From assembly GCF_902459535.1 (NCBI RefSeq), contig NZ_LR699553.1, positions 2,294,001 to 2,358,000 on the forward strand: a stretch of 64,000 nt of DNA, given 5' to 3'. This stretch comes from Paraburkholderia dioscoreae. GTDB taxonomy: Bacteria; Pseudomonadota; Gammaproteobacteria; Burkholderiales; Burkholderiaceae. The position numbers and the translations under genes are program-made. Under the pieces are notes generated by a model. The model had not been told where the DNA came from. It saw only the letters and a program-made list of their open reading frames with translations, and made no database searches. Shown in pieces: positions 54,201 to 61,247 of this stretch (positions are counted from its first letter, which is position 1; every line of letters starts with the position of its first letter).

Positions 54201-54304
54201 CGTTGCATCGGGCGGCCGAGGTGCCGCTGCAGGCGTTTCTCCAACGCCGTGTCGCGTTCCTGCGTCGCGGTGTCGCCTGCATGGAGCATGTCGCGTTGAT
54301 TCAT
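51266..54304 (-). CDS. hmfA: molybdenum hydroxylase large subunit fused to a CoxG-like domain, HmfA-like 2-furoyl-CoA dehydrogenase
   Basis: A 1012-residue catalytic subunit. The first ~780 residues form the aldehyde-oxidase/xanthine-dehydrogenase a/b hammerhead and Mo-binding domains: RPMQRLEDPAILTGRGRYGDD, RGFGGPQVYFALERL, PAGQGHMTVCAQVVADVLG and the active-site glutamate in GAKGLGEGNNMS. Residues about 835-1012 are an extra SRPBCC (CoxG-like) domain (QGSVDLPASPEAIFAVLLDP, RADVTVGVGMIKARFE) with a basic tail. CoxG proteins usually are separate. The enzyme would hydroxylate 2-furoyl-CoA at C5. Its start overlaps the hmfG stop (ATGA). Confidence 0.88.
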   Translation of the reverse strand: MNQRDMLHAGDTATQERDTALEKRLQRHLGRPMQRLEDPAILTGRGRYGDDIGVRPGTLHAAILRSPHAHAELVSIDTDAAAKLPGVRAILTRDDLRAWSRPFVVGVKSPMEQWALAMDRVRYVGEPVAVVLAQSRAIAEDALDLLKVEYATLDPVTSIEQAASDQSPVLHEKVGSNVISDRHFRYGEPEAAFERAPHRVKLVAHYPRNSCAPIECGVVIAEYLAGDEGYDVTSNFMGPFSLHAVMAMALNVPANRLRHKAPRDSGGSFGVKQAVFPYVVLMCLASRKAGAPVKWVEDRLEHLSAATSATARVSTLEAAVESDGRITALAYDQLEDCGGYLRAPEPATFYRMHGCLTGAYAIDNLLVRNRVVLTNKTPTGLVRGFGGPQVYFALERLIQRIALELKLDVLDVYRRNFVAADAFPYRAAAGALLDSGNYQEALRRALAEGGHDELLARRDAARKEGRLYGIGFAAIVEPSVSNMGYITTVMPADARRKAGPKSGAIASATVSVDLLGGVVVTIASTPAGQGHMTVCAQVVADVLGVAPQDVVVNVEFDTHKDAWSVAAGNYSSRFAGAVAGTVHLAAVRVRDKIARIVSKQLGCAPDDIRFEEGRIYAKGAEDRAQPFGRVAANAPHWAPALLPEGEEPGLRETVFWNPPNMAAPDGNDRINTSAAYGFAFDMCGIEVDRATGRVRIDRYVTAHDAGTLLNPALADGQIRGAFAQGLGAALMEEFRYGADGSFQSGTLADYLMPTTCEVPDPVIVHLETPSPFTPLGAKGLGEGNNMSTPPCIANAVADALGVDDIRLPLTPSKVMALVGMDDPAPSRPELREASAAKPAMPGGGKALTAQGSVDLPASPEAIFAVLLDPVALARVIPGCHALEAEGANQYRADVTVGVGMIKARFEAKIGLSEIDAPHRLRLAGAGMSSLGSARGSGLVELAPIDKGTRLSYDYEAQVSGKVAAVGGRMLEGAAKVVLRQLFESLGRQAAGKPVHAGGSWFSRLLARFRRQA

Positions 54305-54945
54305 TGATCTACTCCCGCGCGGCGCTCACCGAATTCATCGGCGAGTCCGCTCCAGCGCCGGGCGATCTCGCGATGCTCGATACCGAACAGATCCAGAATG
54401 CGCCCCACGGTGTGATCGACCACATCCTCGATCGTCCTGGGGTGCGCGTAGAACGCGGGCACCGGCGGCATGACGATCGCGCCCATCTCGGTGGCGAGCG
54501 TCATATTGCGCAGATGCGCGAGGTTGAGCGGCGTTTCGCGCGCGACCAGCACGAGCCGGCGGCGCTCCTTGAGTATCACGTCCGCAGCACGCGTGAGCAG
54601 GTTGTCGGCGAAACCGTTGGCCACGCCGGCGAGCGTCTTCATCGAGCACGGCGCGATCACCATGCCCGCCGTGATGAACGAACCGCTGGCTACGGCCGCG
54701 CCGATGTCGCGCACGTTGTAGACCACATCGGCGAGGCGCTCCAGGTCGCCGCGCGTCATGCCGAGTTCCTGGGCCGCGGTGAGCGCGCCGGAGGCCGACA
54801 CGATCAGGTGCGTTTCGTGCGTGCCGAGGCGCCGCAACGCGGCGAGCAGACGCACGCCGATCATCGCGCCGCTCGCGCCGGAAAGGCCCACCACGATACG
54901 CTCGCGCGTCTGCTCACGCTTGTGCTCGCGCTCCTGCTCAGCCAT
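54301..54945 (-). CDS. hmfG: UbiX-family flavin prenyltransferase, HmfG-like
   Basis: A 214-residue prenyltransferase that makes the prenylated FMN cofactor required by UbiD enzymes. Family motifs are VVGLSGASGAMIGVRLL, IVSASGALTAAQELG, VIAPCSMKTLAGVANGFADNLLTRAADV and LVLVARETPLNLAHLRNM, and the C-terminal MPPVPAFYAHPRTIEDVVDHTVGRILD. The ATG at 54945 lies inside the 3' end of hmfF (8-bp overlap). It immediately follows its UbiD client, as in the hmfFG pair. Confidence 0.93.
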   Translation of the reverse strand: MAEQEREHKREQTRERIVVGLSGASGAMIGVRLLAALRRLGTHETHLIVSASGALTAAQELGMTRGDLERLADVVYNVRDIGAAVASGSFITAGMVIAPCSMKTLAGVANGFADNLLTRAADVILKERRRLVLVARETPLNLAHLRNMTLATEMGAIVMPPVPAFYAHPRTIEDVVDHTVGRILDLFGIEHREIARRWSGLADEFGERRAGVDQ

Positions 54946-56422
54946 GAGCGTCATCCAGATATGCGTCGAACGCGGTGTTGTCAGCGGCGACGAGCGCGTC
55001 CAGATCCACCGTGTCCTGCCCCGGAATACGCACACGCGTGAACACGTGCGACGCGTACACCACCGGCCGCGTGGCGTCGAGGCCCATCTTCGCGCTCACG
55101 CCCTGCAAGTGCGGCGGCGCGTCTTCCGGCTGGCCGACGGTGGTCGACGGATCGAGCAGCGAGCCTTGCGCGCCTTCGATCACGACCAGATCGCGGTCGG
55201 CCTGAAAGCGCGTGGCGACGGCCCATTCGATTTCAGCCGGATCGTGTACGTCCACGTCGGTATCGACCACGACGACCTGCTTGATGTCGTAGTGCGCGCC
55301 GAACGCGCACAGAATCACGTTCTTCGCTTCGCCTTCGCGCTTCTTGTCGAACTGCACCCACAGGTGGTAGCGGCACACGCCGCCCACGGACAGATGCACG
55401 TCCTTCACACCCGGATGACTGCGTTGCAGGTGCGCGAGCAAGCTCGCCTCGCGCGGAATCGCGCCGAGCAGCAGATGCTCCATTTCCGCCGGCACGATCG
55501 TATGAAAGATCGGCTTCTCGCGATGCGTCACCGCCGTGACTTCGATCACTTCGCGCGCTTCCTGAGCGCTGTAGTACTTCGGAAATTCGCCGAACGGGCC
55601 TTCCAGTTCACGCACGTTGGGCAGGATGCGGCCTTCTATCACGATCTCGGCGAAGGCCGGCACGTTCACGCCGTGGCTCACGCATCTGACGACGGGCAGC
55701 GGCGCGCCGTGCAGCGCACCGGCAATTTCCAGCTCGTCGGAGTCGATCGGGGAAATGGCTTGCGAGGCGAGCATCGTCAACGGATCGACGCCGATGGCAA
55801 TCGCGACGTCGAGCGCCTCGCCCGCCTCTTCAGCAGTCTTCTGAAAGGCGTGCAGGTGACGCGGCAGCAGCAGGATCGCCATGCGATCGGGCCCATGCAC
55901 CTGAATACGGTTGATCGAAACGTTCTGCACGCCGGTACGCGGATTGCGTGCAATCACGAGGCCCGCGGTAAGGTACGGGCCGTTGTCGTGCTCGCTATGG
56001 GTCGGAATCGGCAGCAGTGCGTGCAGGTCGATGCCGCTGGTATGCACGACCTGCTGGCAGGCCGCCTCGGCACGCGGGATTTCCTGCGAGGGAAGCGGCC
56101 GCCCGGCCGCGTCGCGAAAGCGCGCCAGCAGATCGGCCTCGGCTACGCCCATCGCTTCCGCGATCCAGGCGCGGCGCGACATGAACCCGCTGACCACCGG
56201 CACCTCGTGACCGCCCGGCTGCGTGAAGAACGCGGCTTGCGTGCCGTCCAGGCGCTTGGCGATCGCGGCGAGTTCGTGTTCGAGCGCCACCGGCCGGTCG
56301 ATCGTGGCGACCCGGCCCGTGCGCGCCAGATGCGCCAGCCAGTCGCGCAGCGTGAGCGCGCCGGACGGGCGGCTCCACGCCAGGTGAAAAGTGCCGTGCG
56401 ATGCGGCATCGCGAGTGTTCAT
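54938..56422 (-). CDS. hmfF: UbiD-family decarboxylase, HmfF-like 2,5-furandicarboxylate decarboxylase
   Basis: A 494-residue UbiD-family enzyme using prenyl-FMN. It shows INRIQVHGPDRMAILLLPRH and the catalytic acidic region IVIEGRILPNVRELEGPFGEFPKYY, containing the E...E of the family's E-R-E network. Together with the following UbiX gene and a furoyl-CoA pathway, it best fits HmfF, which converts 2,5-furandicarboxylate to 2-furoate; an aromatic hydroxyarylic-acid decarboxylase is the alternative. The ATG at 56422 has GGAG 6 bases upstream; an upstream ATG at 56437 is possible. First gene of the operon. Confidence 0.87.
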   Translation of the reverse strand: MNTRDAASHGTFHLAWSRPSGALTLRDWLAHLARTGRVATIDRPVALEHELAAIAKRLDGTQAAFFTQPGGHEVPVVSGFMSRRAWIAEAMGVAEADLLARFRDAAGRPLPSQEIPRAEAACQQVVHTSGIDLHALLPIPTHSEHDNGPYLTAGLVIARNPRTGVQNVSINRIQVHGPDRMAILLLPRHLHAFQKTAEEAGEALDVAIAIGVDPLTMLASQAISPIDSDELEIAGALHGAPLPVVRCVSHGVNVPAFAEIVIEGRILPNVRELEGPFGEFPKYYSAQEAREVIEVTAVTHREKPIFHTIVPAEMEHLLLGAIPREASLLAHLQRSHPGVKDVHLSVGGVCRYHLWVQFDKKREGEAKNVILCAFGAHYDIKQVVVVDTDVDVHDPAEIEWAVATRFQADRDLVVIEGAQGSLLDPSTTVGQPEDAPPHLQGVSAKMGLDATRPVVYASHVFTRVRIPGQDTVDLDALVAADNTAFDAYLDDAHG

Positions 56423-56437
56423 CCACGTCTCCATCAA

Positions 56438-56727
56438 TGCCTGGCTTGAGGTCCGGAGCGGACCGCCAGTCGATGACGAAAGCGTAACGAGATCGGCTTA
56501 TAACTTCTAATATTGATTATTGATGCTTCGAATCATTCCTGATGATATGCGTGTTAGCACCAATGACAGCCTTTTGTAGGCAGGATACCAATAGCTATTG
56601 CACGAGGCAGCGGCGCTTCCGGCGAACCGGCGAGCCGCGCCGAAGCGTTCGTGACGTACCGTTCGGGCCTTCATCTGATACGGCGCGGCATGCTCATTAC
56701 CTTTGCTGATGTTTTATTCATTCCCAC
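56438..56727. promoter_or_regulatory. divergent promoter region of hmfF and the LysR paralogue
   Basis: About 290 bases, AT-rich in the first half. At 56521-56535 there is TGAT-N7-ATCA, a symmetrical half-site pair fitting a LysR recognition core, about 100 bp upstream of hmfF. No reading frame is supported. Confidence 0.5.
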
Positions 56728-57714
56728 ATGGACCTCCGGCAAATCCAGTATTTCATCGCGCTTTTCGAAGACGGTTCGGTCACGCGGGCAGCGAAACGCC
56801 TGAACATCGTGCAGCCCGCGCTCAGCATGCAGATCGCCAAACTCGAGGACGAACTGCATCAGCAGCTATTCGAGCGCAACGCCCACGGCATGGCGCCGAC
56901 GGCGGCCGGCCGGCTCATGTACCGGCTCTTTCTGCCGATCATGCGCGACCTCGCGCACGCGCGCCAACAACTCGTGCAGCGCGACGAGGTGGTGACCGGC
57001 CATGTGTCGATCGGGCTCATTGCCTCGGTGACGGAGAGCGTGCTGGCCGATGCGCTGTCACGCTTTCACGCGCGCTATCCGCATGTGGAGGTGACCGTGG
57101 CGGACGGCTACAGCGCGACGTTCATCGACTGGGTGGCGGGCGGGCAACTCGACGCGGCCCTGATCAACAAGCCGCGCGCGCGCCTTTCGCTCGACTCGCA
57201 GCCCTTGCTCGACGAGGAAATGGTGCTGGTGACGAGCGCCACGCACGGCCCGGAACTGCCGCATGCAATCGAACTCGCGCAACTGCCGGAACTGGAACTG
57301 GTGCTGCCGACCAAGCGCCACGGCTTGCGCGGCGTGCTCGATACGGCTGCGCAGCATGAAGACGTGCTGCTCGCGCCGCGCTTCGAGATCGACGTGTTGA
57401 GCACGATCGTGAAACTGGTGGAAAGCACGCACTTTGCGACCATTCTGCCGCGCATCGCCGTGCAGCGCGCGGTGCACCAGGGCACCCTGCGTGCCTATCC
57501 GATTCTCGCGCCGCGCATTGTGCGGCATATCGTGTGCGTGAGCCATCCGCGGCGCCCGTTGAGCGCGGCGGCGGATGCACTGGTGTCGATCATCGCCGAC
57601 GAATTGCGCCAGGTGTCGAGCGAATCGGAACTGGATGCGACCGTGACGGGCTCATCCGCCGATGCGTCGGGTGAATCGCGGTCAACGCCTGTTTCCAGAG
57701 AACGTTCCGCGTGA
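56728..57714 (+). CDS. LysR-family regulator, paralogue B, divergent from hmfF
   Basis: A 328-residue LTTR with the same N-terminal 40 residues as the one at 45061 and matching later segments (RLNIVQPALSMQIAKLE, LLDEEMVLVTSATHG, KRHGLRGVLDTA). A serine-rich extension at the C-terminus (SSADASGESRSTPVSRERSA) is absent from paralogue A. Its divergence from hmfF makes it the most likely activator of the operon, with the candidate operator at 56521-56535. Confidence 0.87.
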   Translation: MDLRQIQYFIALFEDGSVTRAAKRLNIVQPALSMQIAKLEDELHQQLFERNAHGMAPTAAGRLMYRLFLPIMRDLAHARQQLVQRDEVVTGHVSIGLIASVTESVLADALSRFHARYPHVEVTVADGYSATFIDWVAGGQLDAALINKPRARLSLDSQPLLDEEMVLVTSATHGPELPHAIELAQLPELELVLPTKRHGLRGVLDTAAQHEDVLLAPRFEIDVLSTIVKLVESTHFATILPRIAVQRAVHQGTLRAYPILAPRIVRHIVCVSHPRRPLSAAADALVSIIADELRQVSSESELDATVTGSSADASGESRSTPVSRERSA

Positions 57715-57805
57715 ACGGCGGGTGATTGCGATCGCAAAGAAGGTGGGCCAAAACTTTTTATATTATTCGGATACCCAGGCAGTTTTTGGCCGGTGGGGAT
57801 CTTCT

Positions 57806-58630
57806 TCAGGGAGCCAGCACGTCGCCAAACCCACCGACCCGCACACCTGCCAAGCGAATCGCCATCGCGACCCTGGCCGATAGAAGCGCTTGCAGTTCCG
57901 CTTCGTGCCGGTAATCCCGCATGCCGTCGCTCAACGCCCGCTCCCCCGCCACGGCGGGATGGCAATAAATCTCCCCCACCCCGTGCGGCAGATCGGCGAG
58001 CGCCGCAAGCCACGCCGCTTCATCCATCCGCCCGCTATCGGCGATTCCCACCGCATAATCGTTATGCGCGATGCCGGCGCGATCCAGACGCGCCTTGACC
58101 TGCGCGATCCACGGCCGCAACCACAGCGGCGCATTCGCTTCGAACGGCAGGCGCATGGCCTTCATACCGTACTCGCGGCCAATCTCCAGAATCAGTCCGA
58201 GCACCGTCGGGTGCAAATGAAAATGCTTGTGCGTGTTGACGTGATCGAGCGTCAGACCGGTTTTTGCAAACGCTTCGAACTGCGCGCGAATCTCACACGC
58301 AAGCTGCTTGCGCACATGCGGCAAGCAGAAAAACCGCGCGCCGTCCCACACCATGTTGCTGCCGAAGCGGCCATGCTCGTCGACCAGGGCGGCAACGCGC
58401 TCGCGCGGTGCAGTCGCGTCGCCGTCGGCCAGTACCAGATGCAGGCCAACCCGCAGTTGCGGCAATGCGCGGGCGCGTGTCACCGCGTCGGCGGCGGCCG
58501 GCGCACCGACCATCAGACTCGCGGCGCTCAGCACGCCTTCGCGATGCGCGCGCTCGACCGCCTCGTTGACTCGCGCGTGCAGGCCGAAATCGTCGGCGGT
58601 GACGATCAGTCCGCGTGGCTCAGTTGCCAT
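57806..58630 (-). CDS. hpnK: hopanoid deacetylase HpnK (ChbG/YdjC-like)
   Basis: A 274-residue ChbG-fold deacetylase. The metal-binding motif VTADDFGLH and histidines in VGLHLVLADGD and HVNTHKHFHLHPTV are in place. In hopanoid synthesis HpnK removes the acetyl group from N-acetylglucosaminyl bacteriohopanetetrol. It overlaps the 3' end of hpnI by 11 bp, which matches the known coupling of these steps. Convergent with the upstream LysR gene. Confidence 0.93.
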   Translation of the reverse strand: MATEPRGLIVTADDFGLHARVNEAVERAHREGVLSAASLMVGAPAAADAVTRARALPQLRVGLHLVLADGDATAPRERVAALVDEHGRFGSNMVWDGARFFCLPHVRKQLACEIRAQFEAFAKTGLTLDHVNTHKHFHLHPTVLGLILEIGREYGMKAMRLPFEANAPLWLRPWIAQVKARLDRAGIAHNDYAVGIADSGRMDEAAWLAALADLPHGVGEIYCHPAVAGERALSDGMRDYRHEAELQALLSARVAMAIRLAGVRVGGFGDVLAP

Positions 58631-59894
58631 CGGACGCCTCCACTACGTCCATTACGTTCAGCGCGCCCTTGTGCGCGGCCATCGGCGTGGAACTGCCGAC
58701 TGGCACGCGCGCCCCGCGCCACACCACATGCGAGCCGAACGCGCCGGCCAGCCATTGCAACGCCAGCAATGCATCGCGCAACGGCACCAGCGGCAGATCA
58801 CGCCAGAAAGTGCGTTCATGGCGCGCGGCACGCAGATGCATCAGCAGGCGGGCCGCCAACCCGGTCGCCGTGCCGGTTGCGCTCGTGAGCGCGGCCCACG
58901 CGTGGAGCGCATCGGATGCGCTCGCTGCGAGGCCTGCGGTGAGCCACGCGCCGGTCAACAGCCAGGGCGTGGGGAACGTGATGAAGAGGAACGCGAAGCC
59001 CAGCGGATTCACCGAGCGGATCGTGCGCAGCCAGCGCGTTTCGCGCTGCCACAAGGCGTAAAACGTCGGCTCGATCACATCGGTGGCGACCATCACGCGC
59101 GACAGCACGGTTCGCAGTCCGAGGGCACGTACGTGTTCGGCCAGCCAGTAATCGTCCGCGAGACAATTTTTCAGCGCCTCGAAACCGCCGATGCGCTCGA
59201 GCGTTGCGCGCCGCAACGCGAGCGTCGCACCGAAGCCGAAGCGGCGCGAGCCGGCCGCATGCGCGACGCGCACCGACGGCGCGAACCACTCGTTGATGAA
59301 GAGCGCGCCCACGCGCGGCCAGAAGCCGCCGACGCCTTGCGCCACGTAAAGACACGTGACCACGCCCACGCGCGGATCCGCGAGCGGCGCGGCCACGCTG
59401 TCGAGATAGTCGGCTTCGACGGCGATGTCGCTGTCGGCAATCACGATCACCTCATGGCGGGCCCGCTCCGCCATGTTGATCAGGTTGCTGACCTTGAGGT
59501 TGCTGCCGTGCACGCGCGTGTCGATCGCGAGTTCGATGTCGTGCGTCGGATAGGCCGCCTGCAAACGGCGCACCACGGCAATAGCCGGATCGTCGGGCGA
59601 CGATACGCCTAGCACGAGCTGGAAATATCCATGACGCTGTTCGCAGAAGGTTCGCAGATTTTCGTAGAGACGCGGCTCGGCGCCGCACAGCGGCTTGAGC
59701 ACGCTGACGCCGACATATGCGAACGGATACAGCGCAGACGAGGCGCGCAACGCGTCTTGAGCGGGACTGGCCGCAACGCTGCGGCGCGAGGCATAAAACG
59801 GCATTGCGACCGCCGCCAGCATTGCGTAAAGCGATGCGCCGGTGCAGCCGGCTAGAAGAACCCACTGGCATGCCGTCAGTACGTGTGCCGCCAT
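58620..59894 (-). CDS. hpnI: hopanoid glycosyltransferase HpnI
   Basis: A 424-residue membrane glycosyltransferase of the ceramide-glucosyltransferase-like GT2/GT21 branch. It has an N-terminal membrane helix, then PFAYVGVSVLKPLCGAEPRL, the nucleotide-sugar and metal motif VIVIADSDIAVE, LADDYWLAEHVRALG and RQRETRWLRTIR-like QxxRW (QRETRW). The C-terminus contains several membrane segments. It adds N-acetylglucosamine to bacteriohopanetetrol. It lies 12 bp after the small membrane protein gene and is followed by hpnK. Confidence 0.93.
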   Translation of the reverse strand: MAAHVLTACQWVLLAGCTGASLYAMLAAVAMPFYASRRSVAASPAQDALRASSALYPFAYVGVSVLKPLCGAEPRLYENLRTFCEQRHGYFQLVLGVSSPDDPAIAVVRRLQAAYPTHDIELAIDTRVHGSNLKVSNLINMAERARHEVIVIADSDIAVEADYLDSVAAPLADPRVGVVTCLYVAQGVGGFWPRVGALFINEWFAPSVRVAHAAGSRRFGFGATLALRRATLERIGGFEALKNCLADDYWLAEHVRALGLRTVLSRVMVATDVIEPTFYALWQRETRWLRTIRSVNPLGFAFLFITFPTPWLLTGAWLTAGLAASASDALHAWAALTSATGTATGLAARLLMHLRAARHERTFWRDLPLVPLRDALLALQWLAGAFGSHVVWRGARVPVGSSTPMAAHKGALNVMDVVEASDGN

Positions 59895-59906
59895 TGTCCG
59901 GTTCCG

Positions 59907-60257
59907 TCAGCGCTCAGCCAGCACGAACGGTCTACCCGTCAGGCGCAGATGAAGAATCACGAGCCAGCGCCGCGGGCAGTTCGAGGCAATCGCGAAAGGC
60001 CGCGCGGGCCGGCCTGCGCCCGTTGCGTAATGCCCCTCGCGCGCGAGTTCGAAGGCTGCGTGCGCGAACTGGCGCGTCACGATCACGCCGCTGACGATCA
60101 CCGCAATGGCCAGCAAGCGGAACGGTGTGGAATTGAAGGCGTGCTGGGAAACCGGCAACAGCAGCAGCCCGAGGCACACGAGCACCTCGGTGCCCATGGC
60201 CGTGAGCGAAGCCACCAACAGGTGGGCGCGCAGCATGTCGACGGTGACTGGCTTCAT
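59907..60257 (-). CDS. small membrane protein upstream of hpnI
   Basis: A 116-residue protein with two predicted membrane segments (MGTEVLVCLGLLLLPVSQ and RLLAIAVIVSGVIVTRQFA) and a basic C-terminus. No family was recognised. It is 12 bp before hpnI on the same strand, so it is probably cotranscribed with hpnI-hpnK. The start at 60257 (MKPVTVDML) was taken as the first ATG with consistent coding style; its ribosome site is weak. Confidence 0.6.
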   Translation of the reverse strand: MKPVTVDMLRAHLLVASLTAMGTEVLVCLGLLLLPVSQHAFNSTPFRLLAIAVIVSGVIVTRQFAHAAFELAREGHYATGAGRPARPFAIASNCPRRWLVILHLRLTGRPFVLAER

Positions 60258-60587
60258 GACTGGGTCTCGTGGCCCGACGAAATGCACGGCGCCATGTATT
60301 GACGCAACTTGCCGGCGTGGAAAATCGCCGGTCGTCCATCTCATCGATGTGCTTACGATTGAACTGCAATGACGTGGCAACAGAGCCGCCGCCGCATGGC
60401 CGCAATCACGCCGCGGCAGTGACCTGTTGAGGGGCGATAGTAGCGAGTCAAGCTGAAGGAAACCTTAAGGAATAAGGCGTATAAAGCGGGTGATGAACAG
60501 GATGGTTAAACTTCGGGTTACGGTTCGGCGCCTGTCTGACCATGCCGGCCGCCATGCAAGAAAACATCGAATGGAATGAATGGACTC
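60258..60587. promoter_or_regulatory. divergent promoter region of the hpn operon and the two-component genes
   Basis: About 330 bases without a supported gene. It contains the palindrome CCTTAAGG (60463-60470), followed by AATAAGG, an arrangement recalling CTTAA-type boxes used by QseB/PmrA regulators, but the spacing is 7 rather than the usual 11 bases, so autoregulation is only suggested. Confidence 0.4.
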
Positions 60588-61247
60588 ATGCGCGTACTCC
60601 TCGTAGAAGACGACGATCTGATCGGCTGCGGTATCGAAGCGGGGCTGCGTCAAGCGGGCTTCACGGTCGACTGGGCCCGCGACGGCCATAAGGCCGGACT
60701 CGCGCTCGACACCACCGTGTACGCGCTGGTGGTGCTCGATCTCGGCTTGCCTCGCGTATCGGGCATGGAACTGCTGAAACGGCTGCGCGATTCGGGTAAG
60801 GACGTGCCGGTGCTGGTGCTGACCGCGCGGAGCACGGTGCTCGACCGTGTCGGCGGCCTCGAAGCCGGCGCCGACGACTACCTCGGCAAGCCCTTCGATC
60901 TGACCGAACTGATCGCCCGTTGCCGGGCCTTGTTGCGCCGTGCGCAAGGCCGCAGCGTCGAGCAGATCCGCTATCTGGACCTGACGGTCAATCCGGCCGC
61001 GCAAACCGTCGAAGTGGGCACGAGGCGCGTGCCACTCACCTCGCGCGAATGGGCGATCCTGCTGCAGTTGCTGACCAATCAGGGGATCCCGCAATCGCGC
61101 TCACGTCTCGAAGAGAGCCTGTACGGCTGGCAGGAGGAAATCGAGAGCAACGCGATCGAAGTGCACGTGTCCAATCTGCGCAAGAAGCTCGGCGCGAAGC
61201 TGATCAAGACGGTGCGCAATATCGGTTACGTGATGGAGAAAGAATAA
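60588..61247 (+). CDS. OmpR/QseB-type response regulator
   Basis: A 219-residue response regulator. The receiver domain has the acidic pair EDD (residues 7-9), the phospho-acceptor Asp51 in VVLDLGLP, Thr in LTARST and the Lys in GKPFD. The C-terminal winged helix-turn-helix includes LTSREWAILLQLL and AIEVHVSNLRKKLG. It belongs with PmrA/QseB/TctD-type regulators. The start at 60588 is preferred; 60576 is possible. Its stop shares a base with the kinase start (TAATG). Confidence 0.93.
   Translation: MRVLLVEDDDLIGCGIEAGLRQAGFTVDWARDGHKAGLALDTTVYALVVLDLGLPRVSGMELLKRLRDSGKDVPVLVLTARSTVLDRVGGLEAGADDYLGKPFDLTELIARCRALLRRAQGRSVEQIRYLDLTVNPAAQTVEVGTRRVPLTSREWAILLQLLTNQGIPQSRSRLEESLYGWQEEIESNAIEVHVSNLRKKLGAKLIKTVRNIGYVMEKE

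Noticed and set aside
49894..54304. 4-hydroxybenzoyl-CoA reductase or CO dehydrogenase as the primary call for the molybdenum enzyme
   Set aside because: The FAD subunit lacks the extra iron-sulfur loop of the reductase, and the hmfF/hmfG, CoA ligase and HmfE-like genes point to furoyl-CoA oxidation.
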